From contig NZ_VHSF01000001.1 in the NCBI RefSeq assembly GCF_007050985.1, positions 744,001 through 808,000 on the forward strand: a DNA stretch of 64,000 bases, given 5' to 3'. The stretch comes from Christiangramia sabulilitoris (lineage in GTDB: Bacteria; Bacteroidota; Bacteroidia; Flavobacteriales; Flavobacteriaceae). The translations under genes and the position numbers were made by a program. Under the pieces are notes generated by a model. It was not told the origin of the DNA. It ran no database searches and saw only the letters and a list, made by a program, of their open reading frames with translations. This document shows, piece by piece, positions 7,475 through 15,443 of this stretch. Position 1 is the stretch's first letter. The number at the start of each line of letters is the position of its first letter.

Positions 7475-8314
7475 TTAAGCTTTAACCGGGCTTACCAGAA
7501 ACGGGATATTGGTATGGTACACCAGATCGCTTACCACCGGTTTAAACAGAATATTTTCGAAAAAGGAGCGCTTCTTGTGTACCATAAATACCAGGTCTAT
7601 CTGGTATGCCTTCTGAAATTTCTCCACGGCATCGGGTACATCTTTAGCTTCGGTTAAATGAAAAACAATCTTCTGATCTTTAAAAAATTCTAAAATAAGC
7701 TCCCGGTTTTTTTTCTGCTCCTCTTCGAGCTTATCTGAAGTATATACATTCATCACGTGCAGCTTCGCCTGGTGGAGTTCCGTAAAGAATTTTATCATCT
7801 CCAGGTCGGTGGTTCTTACAATTTTATAATCTGTAGCAAAAAGGATCTGTTCCGGTTTTTTAAACTTATAGCCAGAGGGTACGGCCAGCACCGGCAGGTC
7901 TACTTTTTTGATGGTATACATGGTATGGGTTCCCAGGAAGACCTCTAAAGCACCGGTTGCTCCCTGTGTTCCCATCAGGATCATATCGATCTGTTTTTCC
8001 TTGACCATACTTTTGATCTTGCTGATCAATAAGTTAAAATCGACCGTCCATTCATAGCTATGCCGGGGATTGCTGAATTCGTTACCTATATTTCCTATCA
8101 TGGTACGCATTTTCTCTGCCGCAGCTTCCCGCTCTGCCCTTACCAACTCAACAGAAGTAAAGTTCTTGAGCGCTTTGCCCGAATTATAGGCGGCCGGGGT
8201 AAAAGTGTGCAGAAAATAGAATGTGCACTCTGTTTTTTCAAATAATTGCAAGGCATATTTTATCGCGTTAACCGAGTTATCAGAGAAATCGGTGGGAAGA
8301 AGTATATTTTTCAT
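7475..8314 (-). CDS. universal stress protein, tandem UspA domains
   Basis: A 279-residue protein with two UspA domains. Domain 1 starts MKNILLPTDFSDNSVNAIKY and carries the nucleotide-binding loop ILMGTQGATGALEVFLGTHT (about 116-135), a good match to G-x2-G-x9-G-(S/T). Domain 2 (about 150-279) starts KPEQILFATDYK and is more divergent (FMVHKKRSFFENI). It lies downstream of dabA on the same strand with a 204-bp gap that contains a possible terminator, so it is probably a separate transcript. It is similar in layout to the plus-strand Usp at 6234-7091 and may be a paralogue. Confidence 0.92.
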   Translation of the reverse strand: MKNILLPTDFSDNSVNAIKYALQLFEKTECTFYFLHTFTPAAYNSGKALKNFTSVELVRAEREAAAEKMRTMIGNIGNEFSNPRHSYEWTVDFNLLISKIKSMVKEKQIDMILMGTQGATGALEVFLGTHTMYTIKKVDLPVLAVPSGYKFKKPEQILFATDYKIVRTTDLEMIKFFTELHQAKLHVMNVYTSDKLEEEQKKNRELILEFFKDQKIVFHLTEAKDVPDAVEKFQKAYQIDLVFMVHKKRSFFENILFKPVVSDLVYHTNIPFLVSPVKA

Positions 8315-8428
8315 CGTGATCTTTTTACAGCCCTTAATTTACTGAAAAACAGCATTTTAAAATATGACCTCCGTCAGATTTTCCAAAAATCCGGCAATTT
8401 AAATTATCTCGTTAAAATTAAAATACAT

Positions 8429-8492
8429 TAAAAAGAGGCCGTGAAGAAAGCTGGACCTTACTACGAATCCACCCTTAACTTCCCGACCTCTT
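8429..8492 (-). terminator. possible terminator of the dabAB operon
   Basis: On the minus strand AAGAGGTCG (8492-8484) can pair with CGGCCTCTT (8441-8433), with one G-U pair, and then runs into T residues. The 42-nt loop is long, so the call is weak. It lies directly downstream of dabA. Confidence 0.4.
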
Positions 8493-8518
8493 CCACAGGC
8501 TAATAATTTCTGTAATAT

Positions 8519-10891
8519 TTAATTCACCAGTTCCATTTCAGAGATGGTGCTTTTTGCAGCATTTACTTCAGCCTTCTCAATTACAGGCTGCCAGTCCATA
8601 TTTCTGCTATATCGTTTAACGCGGTTTTCTTCGGTAGGATCCATGACCAGCAGGTAGATCCATTCATTATCCAGCAGTTGTTTCAGATTTTCGTTTCTAA
8701 GCAGAATATCTGATATTCTCTTTTCCGGAGCCTGGATCAATACAGAAAGACGCAGGGGTTGATGGTACATTTCGGTATCTGTTTTGTTCAGGGATTGCAA
8801 TGGTAATCCCATTTTCAGGTCACCACCGTTTCCTTTAACCACCCCGAACCTGCCGGTGATATTATGAGTGATCTTGGAGTCACCACCAAATACTTCATTA
8901 TCCACGCTGGAGAAGTAATAATGATTATTTATCCATTGGGTAACCACCATAGGCCCCTGCATAATACCTTCAAGAGCTGTACCTTCCTTATCACTTTCCC
9001 AGTTATAGGAATGCAGGAAGCAGCGGCTGTCCAGGTTCGAATTTTTCGTGAGTTCGCGGGGCCCTATGATAAACCCGGCATTTTTTGCCAGTCCCCATTC
9101 CGGCCTGGTTTCGCTCCAGTTATTAGCTTTGATGTCTGAAAGCTGTACGCCTTTATCTTTCGTTCTTAGACGGTCGCGGGTGGCAGTTTCCCGGGCTCTG
9201 CGCAGGTTTTTCTTAAGATTCTCTAGCTGCTCAAAATGTGATTCCGGTACCTGGGCGTCAAAAAGTTCGATCTCATCTGTGGTTGTATTATGTTCTGCAC
9301 CTACAAAGACCGTATTCCCGGGAATTAAGATGTTATATTCGGCAGCCAGTAATTCCCTTACCTCTTTCAGGTTGGCCAGTTTAGCGATCATCCGGGCATT
9401 ATTCCTGCCGGGACTGGCCGCACAGGCTCCGCAGTCCAGACTTGATCCAAAAGCGTTATTTGCGGTATGGCTCCCATGTCCCGCAAAAACCACCAGGGGT
9501 GCAAATTCCTTCCAGCCCATGAGGTTGAAGGCAGATCTTACGATTCCGGCCTTTTCTTCCAGGGAGATCATCTGCAGTCCACGGTTGGTGGAATTCTTTA
9601 TCATATCTGTCTCACATAAACTTTCCTGCTGAAAGCGCCTGCCGGAACTTTTGCGGTATAAGAATCCGGGGGTTAAGGTCCGGGCGAGCATAGAGACACC
9701 ATAAAGAACCCCGGTTCCCTCCACATATCCAAAGGCTGAAGGAAGCATATTCTTCATGCGGGTAAGGAAATAATCCTGAAAACCAGAAACCTGATTTTTC
9801 TTTTGCAGCTGCAGCGCATCTGTTTCCCTGTTCTTTTGAGGAATTTCTGAAACTTTATAGGCCGACTCAACTATCGGCGGGCAGGATTTTCTCAGCATGC
9901 CATCTTTAAGGTCTGTGTAATCCATGGCGATGCCAAAGAATCCGGCATAACCGTAAGTCTCATAATTTCCGGCTGCTTCTACATGCCGGCGAATCAACTC
10001 AGACCTGGTATCTATGCAAAATACAAGCTGGGCGTCTGGTTTTTTCTTTTGTTTTGTCTTTGAAGAATTTGACTTTTTAAGGGTTTGTACCAGGGTTTTC
10101 TGCCATGTCTGCTCCCAGGTTTTCAGCCAGATTAACTGCATTTCGGCGATGCGCCTGTTACCTGAAGTTTTTAGATCTAATGGCAATATCTGTAAATTCA
10201 GATGCTTACAGATCCAGAATCTTACCCCGAGATAATCCTGCAGACTGATGGGGAAATTCTGTTGCCAGGAAGTATTAGCTTCCACCCGGTGTTTTATATA
10301 TCCGGTCCAGCCGGGCAAGGCGGCAAGATGGCTCATAAATATTCGGCTGTATTCATCCCTGGAAAAACCATGCAGACTTTCTTCAATAGCCTGCGCACTG
10401 GTTTCAGGAATATCTGAAGTCCGGCTAACATTAAAATCATTATCATACCTGGCGAGATCCCTCCAGGCTTTATAAAATCCTTTTTTCCTGCCGGGCATTT
10501 GCCATTCTGCCAGACCTTCATCCATAAAAGCAGCCAGCCACTTCGCCATGATAAGGTCTACCTGGTGGTATTCATTTTCGATCTCTTTTTTAGAATGGTT
10601 TTCAAAAAGTTCCAGGCATAATTCCGGAGACTCAAAAAAGCCATTTTCTGCCAGATTATCTATTAAAGCCTCGTTATTAATATCTCCGCTTTCCCAGGCC
10701 TGCCGGAATAAGGAAACATCGGGCAGTATATTAGCTTTAAGCAGCTTTCCTGCTTTCTCCAGGGCCTCCCCGAAGGCAGACTTTTCGTAGCCGGATAAAG
10801 GATTGGAGGTTACAAATGAATAGAGAGGCCAGGTTCTTCCAATCGCCCGGGAAACCTCGTTAATTGAATTATTCAGGTGCTGTGAATTCAT
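8519..10891 (-). CDS. dabA: DabA, inorganic carbon transporter catalytic subunit (DUF2309)
   Basis: A 790-residue member of the DUF2309 family. DabA is a beta-carbonic-anhydrase-like zinc protein that, with membrane partner DabB, converts CO2 to bicarbonate inside the cell in a vectorial, ion-gradient-driven way. Predicted zinc and active-site residues are present: C292 and D294 in LVFCIDTRSELIRRHVE, H472 in FAGHGSHTANN and C487 in SSLDCGACAASP. The 15-residue H-to-C spacing is as I recall it for characterised DabA. There is no signal peptide; it is a peripheral cytoplasmic protein. It overlaps dabB by 4 bp (ATGA), so the two are translationally coupled. In a presumed heterotroph its role would be bicarbonate supply for carboxylation, as proposed for staphylococcal MpsAB. 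Confidence 0.93.
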   Translation of the reverse strand: MNSQHLNNSINEVSRAIGRTWPLYSFVTSNPLSGYEKSAFGEALEKAGKLLKANILPDVSLFRQAWESGDINNEALIDNLAENGFFESPELCLELFENHSKKEIENEYHQVDLIMAKWLAAFMDEGLAEWQMPGRKKGFYKAWRDLARYDNDFNVSRTSDIPETSAQAIEESLHGFSRDEYSRIFMSHLAALPGWTGYIKHRVEANTSWQQNFPISLQDYLGVRFWICKHLNLQILPLDLKTSGNRRIAEMQLIWLKTWEQTWQKTLVQTLKKSNSSKTKQKKKPDAQLVFCIDTRSELIRRHVEAAGNYETYGYAGFFGIAMDYTDLKDGMLRKSCPPIVESAYKVSEIPQKNRETDALQLQKKNQVSGFQDYFLTRMKNMLPSAFGYVEGTGVLYGVSMLARTLTPGFLYRKSSGRRFQQESLCETDMIKNSTNRGLQMISLEEKAGIVRSAFNLMGWKEFAPLVVFAGHGSHTANNAFGSSLDCGACAASPGRNNARMIAKLANLKEVRELLAAEYNILIPGNTVFVGAEHNTTTDEIELFDAQVPESHFEQLENLKKNLRRARETATRDRLRTKDKGVQLSDIKANNWSETRPEWGLAKNAGFIIGPRELTKNSNLDSRCFLHSYNWESDKEGTALEGIMQGPMVVTQWINNHYYFSSVDNEVFGGDSKITHNITGRFGVVKGNGGDLKMGLPLQSLNKTDTEMYHQPLRLSVLIQAPEKRISDILLRNENLKQLLDNEWIYLLVMDPTEENRVKRYSRNMDWQPVIEKAEVNAAKSTISEMELVN

Positions 10892-12474
10892 AAGGATCTG
10901 GATTTATACATTAATACCGACTTTTTATAGGGCTGGGATGCATTCATTAGTTTCACATAGAGCCAGGATACATTTCTATATGCCCCAAGTTTCATCATAA
11001 AGAAACCGGCGAGGAAAATAATCCCGAACCCTATTTGTATCCATGAAAGTGATAAAGGCACATTTACCATGGGCATTCCTGCCATCAGGTAGGTTACCCC
11101 GTTATAAATAAGGGCGTATATCCCAATTCCCATTACAAATATTAGTACCGGGATATACAGTTTTTGAGTATTAGAAAGTATGCGCTGTTTTACAATATTA
11201 TAAGTAGCCTGCCCTACCGTAATAGCTACGATCAGGGTAAGAAATATACCGCTGTCCAACGTCATTCCCTTACCGGTGACCAAAGCGAAAAGAAAGGCTC
11301 CGGCAATACTGAAGATGCTTACCATTACTGCCTGGACAGGTTTTATCCTGATAATTAGCGGTGCAGAAGGGCTGGAATATTTTACCTCCTCTCCTGCCGA
11401 AAGAAATAAATATGCTTTATAGAATCCATGCAGGATAAGGTGGACCACCGCAGCATTAAAAAACCCTAAGCCGCATTGCATGATCATAAATCCCATCTGG
11501 GCTATAGTAGAACAAGCCAGCTTTTGTTTCACATTTACCTGCAACAATTTTGTGAACTGCGAGATAACCGCGGTAAGTCCACCGATGATAAAAAGGATAT
11601 TAAGCGTGTCTGAAGCAATGATCATCGTTGAAAATATAGCCAGGATGATCCCCGATCCATTTACGAACCCCGCATGCATTAATGCTGAAGCAGGAGTTGG
11701 TGCCGTCATGGCTGAAAGTAGCCAGCGGTGGAAAGGATAGATGGCAGACTGTATGATCGCGGCAGTGATAATGCAAACTGCTGAAGTAAAGGCGATATAA
11801 TAAGGTAGTTCTTCTGTTGCTGCAATCAATCCCGTTACAGTAAACATATTCAACTTAAATGCAGGTAGAAGAATGCCGAGGGCTAAAAGAACACTGCCTG
11901 CGAGAAAGATTCTTTGAGCATACCCGGCAGCCTGCCTCGCTTCTCCCCATTTTGAATTCACCCCGATTAGACCTGCCATGAAAACACCCATAAGTAACCA
12001 TGAAAGTAAGAATGGAATGATATGATCTGAAACGACCAGTAACATGACCGAGGCCGTAAAACCGAGACTTAACCAGTTAAACCTGCTATGACCGGTGAAA
12101 CCGTGTAAATAATTTAGGGCATAACTGCTGGTAACCGCGCTGAAGAAGCTAACGGTTAACCAAATTAAAAGGGAAAAACCGTTAAAAAGGAATATTCCAT
12201 TGCTCCAGTCTGGAAGGTCATTCATACTTATTAGAAGTATGAACAGATTGCCCACAAACAGGGTCCAGAGAAATATGGAAAAAATACGGGCGCCAAAAAC
12301 AGACCCGGAATAGCCGGGTCTGCTCTTTAATTCAGCATAATTATCCGGATCCATCAGCGGATCACTTGCTGTTTTTTCTTTCATTTGTTTCTTTTTTAGA
12401 GATTTGGTGGAAGCCGTTGAATTGGCAAAGTGCTTAGTAGTGTGTGCGGGTGATATTTTATGATTGTTGCCCAT
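10888..12474 (-). CDS. dabB: DabB, membrane subunit of the inorganic carbon transporter
   Basis: A 528-residue membrane protein of the NuoL/MrpA (complex-I antiporter) superfamily, with about a dozen hydrophobic segments. The proton-channel helix region is recognisable (SAIYPFHRWLLSAMTAPTPA, then SALMHAGFVNGSG), as is the later KLACSTIAQMGFM segment. The adjoining dabA identifies it as DabB rather than a respiratory or Mrp subunit. The first 70 or so residues are hydrophilic and Lys/Ser/Thr-rich, longer than I expect. Met31 (MKEKTASDPL) could be the true start, but the upstream start overlaps the preceding gene by 17 bp, which fits coupling. It energises DabA by cation flow. Confidence 0.9.
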   Translation of the reverse strand: MGNNHKISPAHTTKHFANSTASTKSLKKKQMKEKTASDPLMDPDNYAELKSRPGYSGSVFGARIFSIFLWTLFVGNLFILLISMNDLPDWSNGIFLFNGFSLLIWLTVSFFSAVTSSYALNYLHGFTGHSRFNWLSLGFTASVMLLVVSDHIIPFLLSWLLMGVFMAGLIGVNSKWGEARQAAGYAQRIFLAGSVLLALGILLPAFKLNMFTVTGLIAATEELPYYIAFTSAVCIITAAIIQSAIYPFHRWLLSAMTAPTPASALMHAGFVNGSGIILAIFSTMIIASDTLNILFIIGGLTAVISQFTKLLQVNVKQKLACSTIAQMGFMIMQCGLGFFNAAVVHLILHGFYKAYLFLSAGEEVKYSSPSAPLIIRIKPVQAVMVSIFSIAGAFLFALVTGKGMTLDSGIFLTLIVAITVGQATYNIVKQRILSNTQKLYIPVLIFVMGIGIYALIYNGVTYLMAGMPMVNVPLSLSWIQIGFGIIFLAGFFMMKLGAYRNVSWLYVKLMNASQPYKKSVLMYKSRSL

Positions 12475-12748
12475 CCCGCGAAATAAGATTCACTTTAATT
12501 GAACTATTGATCTCGATATACAGATCCTCGTTATGTGCCTTTAGGACCATCTTCTCGATAGTTTTCTTTGCTTCCTTAAGTTCTTTAATCCGTTTTTCAG
12601 AATTAAAGTTAAGATCGTGATCTTCTATTCTAAGATTCAGTGATTTTAAGGCGTGAAACTGGATCTTGTTATTTAAGACCGAGAGCAGAATTTCGGCAGC
12701 TTCTGCCGGGCTAAACCTTCCTTTGATAAATTTAAGATCCTCTGGCAT
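12458..12748 (-). CDS. small protein of the dab operon, paralogue A
   Basis: A 96-residue cytosolic protein (97 if the GTG at 12751 is used; GTG-ATG follow the previous gene's TAG directly). It shares a clear pattern with the protein at 13016-13327: K-G-(R/K)-F-(S/T)-x-A-E-A, then K-(I/V)-x-F-H near residue 30, a DH pair, and R-I-x-E-L-x-E-x-K at the start of a helix, ending in a beta hairpin-like IEINSSIKVNL. I recognise no family. It overlaps dabB by 17 bp and follows the small membrane protein with no gap, so it is firmly in the dab operon. An accessory or regulatory role in carbon uptake is inferred from position only. Confidence 0.75.
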   Translation of the reverse strand: MPEDLKFIKGRFSPAEAAEILLSVLNNKIQFHALKSLNLRIEDHDLNFNSEKRIKELKEAKKTIEKMVLKAHNEDLYIEINSSIKVNLISRDGQQS

Positions 12749-12751
12749 CAC

Positions 12752-12964
12752 CTATTTTTTATTCAGCTGATCTAATTCGTTGCCGGAAGTTTCTGAAATT
12801 GGCAGATTCTCCTGTATACGCAGAAAGAATACCACCCCCAGAACGATACTGCACACCAGTAATTTGTCAAAGAATACGCTGTTATTTAAATATGAGTAGG
12901 TCATGATCGTGATTAGTGCGATCATTCCAAGAATTGGTAGAATACTGTTTTTAAAAATGCTCAT
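12752..12964 (-). CDS. small two-helix membrane protein of the dab operon
   Basis: A 70-residue protein with two hydrophobic segments: NSILPILGMIALITIMTYSY (6-25) and KLLVCSIVLGVVFFLRI (about 34-50), then an acidic/polar tail ending ELDQLNKK. No family is recognised. It sits between the two paralogous small proteins and is directly joined to the next one (TAG then GTG-ATG). It may be a small membrane partner of DabB, but the sequence does not prove this. Confidence 0.65.
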   Translation of the reverse strand: MSIFKNSILPILGMIALITIMTYSYLNNSVFFDKLLVCSIVLGVVFFLRIQENLPISETSGNELDQLNKK

Positions 12965-13015
12965 GTAAAATAATTTTTAGGTAAAACTTTTGATTTTAAT
13001 CGATCATCAGATATT

Positions 13016-13327
13016 CTAATCTTCACAGGGAATGATCTCCAGAGTTCCTTTGATCTTAAAACATCTTCCCTGTTCGTTAAATTCAGAGATGAAATCCTTA
13101 GCAAGATTTTTCTGCTCTTCCAGTTCCGTAATTCTGTCATTTAACCCGCCGGTCACGCACTTGTGATCTCCTTCCCAGATCTGCAGCCTCTGGATCTTAT
13201 GGAAATTCACTTTTTGATCTATCAAAGCGGTAATAATGTGAGAAGCTTCGGCGCGGGTAAATTTCCCTTTTACGAGTTCTACTTTTTGACTTACCTGTTC
13301 TGCAATTGCCTGATTTTGAATTTTCAT
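13016..13327 (-). CDS. small protein of the dab operon, paralogue B
   Basis: A 103-residue cytosolic protein starting MKIQNQAIAEQVSQKVELVK. The frame extends 13 codons upstream to 13366, but that extension (MPQLCNQKSKTHI) does not look native and would push into the promoter region, so I choose 13327. Its core, KGKFTRAEASHIITALIDQK followed by VNFHKIQRLQIWEGDHK and RITELEEQKNLAK, mirrors the other small dab-operon protein. It carries two Cys near the ends (one in DHKC, one in IIPC) that the paralogue lacks. It is the first gene of the dab operon and diverges from the LysR regulator. Confidence 0.75.
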   Translation of the reverse strand: MKIQNQAIAEQVSQKVELVKGKFTRAEASHIITALIDQKVNFHKIQRLQIWEGDHKCVTGGLNDRITELEEQKNLAKDFISEFNEQGRCFKIKGTLEIIPCED

Positions 13328-13394
13328 GATATGTGTTTTTGATTTCTGATTACAAAGTTGGGGCATAGAATCAATATATTTTTATTTATATTCG

Positions 13395-13421
13395 TTATGC
13401 TTTACATAAACATTATTTATG
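13395..13421. promoter_or_regulatory. LysR-type operator candidate: TTATG-N5-CATAAA-N5-TTTATG
   Basis: Three alternating half-sites lie between the dab operon and the divergent LysR gene: TTATG (13395-13399), CATAA (13405-13409) and TTATG (13417-13421). The first pair encloses TATG-N5-CATA, which is a T-N11-A LysR box inside a dyad. The last half-site overlaps the lysR start codon, suggesting autoregulation. Sequence is direct; protein binding is inferred. Confidence 0.5.
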
Positions 13422-14369
13422 AACTATACCCTGCACCAGCTTCAGATCTTTTTGAAAATTACCCAGCTTAAGAGTATTACCAAGGCTTCAGAAGAGCTAC
13501 ACCTTACCCAGCCGGCGGTATCCATTCAGCTGAAAAAATTTCAGGATCAATTCCCCATTCCCCTTACAGAAGTTACCGGCAGGAAATTGTATATCACAGA
13601 TTTCGGCAAAGAAATCGCCAAGGCTGCAGAGAGAATCATCAACGAGGTATATGCCATAAATTATAAAACTATGGCCTTCCAGGGAGAGATCACCGGACTG
13701 CTTAAGATCGCCGTGGTTTCCACCGGGAAATATGTGATGCCTTATTTCCTTGCTGAATTCATGAAACGCAATGAGGGGGTGGAACTGGCCATGGAGGTGA
13801 CCAATAAAGCCAGGGTGGTAAGAAGCCTGGAACTAAATGAAGTAGATTTTGCCCTGGTATCTGTACTGCCAAAAAAGCTGAAAATCAACACCGTTCCCCT
13901 GATGCCCAATAGCCTGTTTCTTGTGGGAAGCGAAAAATTAGAATTTGCGAAAAATGCCACCAGGAAAAAGATATTTGAGAACCTTCCGCTTATCTACAGG
14001 GAGCAGGGTTCGGCGACCAGAAACGCCATGGAGAGATTTATCACGAAAAATAAACTTTCTATTAGAAAAAAGATCGAACTGATGTCTAACGAGGCAGTAA
14101 AACAAGCTGTGGTTTCAGGACTGGGATTTTCTATCATGCCTTTAATTGGTATTAAGAATGAACTTAAAAACGAAGACCTTCATATTACTCCTATCAAAGG
14201 TCTGCCTATACATACCACCTGGAATCTGGTATGGCTCAAATCCAAGAAGCTGTCTCCAGCCGCTGCAGCTTACCTTGAGTTTGTAAAAACCAATAAAAAA
14301 GATCTTATCACAAAAAGTTTTGATTGGGTAAAACACTATGATAAAGAAAGAATGTTAGTGAAAAAGTGA
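13419..14369 (+). CDS. LysR-family regulator, likely of the dab operon
   Basis: A 316-residue LysR-type regulator. The N-terminal winged helix (1-60) reads MNYTLHQLQIFLKITQLKSI with LHLTQPAVSIQLKKFQ as recognition helix. The effector-binding domain (about 90-295) starts GLLKIAVVSTGKYVMPYFLA, similar to the CbbR/CysB-like branch. It is transcribed away from the dab operon with only 91 bp between starts, the classic arrangement for a LysR regulator and its target. A T-N11-A dyad lies in that gap. By analogy with CbbR-type proteins next to carbon-uptake genes, it probably responds to a metabolite of inorganic-carbon shortage; the ligand is unknown. Confidence 0.9.
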   Translation: MNYTLHQLQIFLKITQLKSITKASEELHLTQPAVSIQLKKFQDQFPIPLTEVTGRKLYITDFGKEIAKAAERIINEVYAINYKTMAFQGEITGLLKIAVVSTGKYVMPYFLAEFMKRNEGVELAMEVTNKARVVRSLELNEVDFALVSVLPKKLKINTVPLMPNSLFLVGSEKLEFAKNATRKKIFENLPLIYREQGSATRNAMERFITKNKLSIRKKIELMSNEAVKQAVVSGLGFSIMPLIGIKNELKNEDLHITPIKGLPIHTTWNLVWLKSKKLSPAAAAYLEFVKTNKKDLITKSFDWVKHYDKERMLVKK

Positions 14370-14574
14370 TCTGTCAATGCGCAAGGCACCCTTGCTCGGC
14401 CTAAGGCTATCATCCCTTTTTTTTAAATTTTCTGAAATACTTCAGCATTATAAAACGGCATAGCATACTCCAAAACATATTGAAAATAGCCTGGGATGAT
14501 TTTCGTCATATTTTTTCTTGAGATCTGGAAGTAACTTCTGGATAAATTAATAATGACTCTTAAAAAATCAAGTC

Positions 14575-15315
14575 ATGCAAGTCAAGAATAATCCAAAAGC
14601 AGATCTAAGCCGGAATAGTTTCATATTCTTCCAGATAGGTTTAATCATCATTCTGGGCATCATTTATATTGGAATTGAATGGAAGTTCGTAGAAAATGAT
14701 CCGTCCCAGGCCTACGAAATTTTAATGCCAGAGATAGAGCAGGAAGATATTCCCGTTACCGCAATAAAAGACCTGCCTCCACCTCCACCTCCTCCACCCG
14801 CGGTTCCAGAGGTGATCGAAGTGATAGAAAATGATCTTGATGTGGAAGAAACAGAGATCCAGTCTACCGAGTCTAATCTTGAGGAAAGAATAGAAGTAAT
14901 AGAAGTTGCCCAGATCGTAGAAGAAGAGCTGGAGGAAACAGTGGAAGAAGTACCTTTTGTTCTAATTGAAGATGTGCCAATTTTTCCCGGCTGTGAGAAA
15001 TTTACTGATAATCAAAGCAGGAAGAATTGTATGTCTTCAAAAATCGATGAATTTATCCATAGGGAATTTAATACCGATTTGGGCGCGCAGCTTAATCTGT
15101 ATGGGATCAATAAGATCTATGTAGTATTCCGGATCAACGAAAAAGGGCTGGTAAGCAACATACAGGTAAGAGGACCACACAGGGTACTGGAACAGGAAGC
15201 AGAACGAGTGATCAAACTACTGCCCAGAATGACGCCGGGGAAACAGCGTAATATACCTGCCAGCGTGGTCTATACGCTGCCTATTACCTTCGAGGTAATT
15301 AATACCCAGATGTAG
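14575..15315 (+). CDS. TonB-like energy transducer
   Basis: A 246-residue inner-membrane-anchored protein. It has one transmembrane segment at about 15-36 (FIFFQIGLIIILGIIYIGIE), a run of eight prolines at 68-75, a long acidic periplasmic spacer rich in Val/Glu, and a C-terminal TonB domain (about 160-246) with YVVFRINEKGLVSNIQVRGP and ending VVYTLPITFEVI. It would pass proton-motive energy from ExbBD to TonB-dependent outer-membrane receptors; no receptor or exbBD is nearby. The spacer is Glu-rich rather than the common Lys/Pro-rich type. It is monocistronic and followed by a strong terminator. Confidence 0.88.
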   Translation: MQVKNNPKADLSRNSFIFFQIGLIIILGIIYIGIEWKFVENDPSQAYEILMPEIEQEDIPVTAIKDLPPPPPPPPAVPEVIEVIENDLDVEETEIQSTESNLEERIEVIEVAQIVEEELEETVEEVPFVLIEDVPIFPGCEKFTDNQSRKNCMSSKIDEFIHREFNTDLGAQLNLYGINKIYVVFRINEKGLVSNIQVRGPHRVLEQEAERVIKLLPRMTPGKQRNIPASVVYTLPITFEVINTQM

Positions 15316-15340
15316 AGCATAAACCAAATTCAATTTTATA

Positions 15341-15370
15341 AAAAAGTACCGGCCATTCCGGTACTTTTTG
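15341..15370. terminator. bidirectional-type hairpin terminator after the tonB-like gene
   Basis: Perfect 12-bp stem AAAAAGTACCGG (15341-15352) and CCGGTACTTTTT (15358-15369) with a 5-nt loop. The A tract and T tract at the two sides would allow use in both directions; it follows the plus-strand stop at 15315. Confidence 0.85.
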
Positions 15371-15443
15371 TTTCTTAGTAACTGTGAATACCTGACGGGT
15401 TAAAATTTTTAGTTTTACCTGTCATGGTTGTAATATAAAACGA

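Noticed and set aside
9048-9632. A 194-residue plus-strand open frame opposite dabA
   Set aside because: The dabA frame carries all conserved motifs over the same stretch; the antisense frame has no recognisable features.
10888-12474. Reading dabB as a respiratory complex I or Mrp antiporter subunit
   Set aside because: The gene overlaps a DUF2309 dabA gene by 4 bp and no nuo or mrp genes are nearby.
14381-14395. GCAAGG-CAC-CCTTGC hairpin after the lysR gene as a terminator
   Set aside because: The loop is only 3 nt and the T tract lies about 20 bp further on, so it is not convincing.
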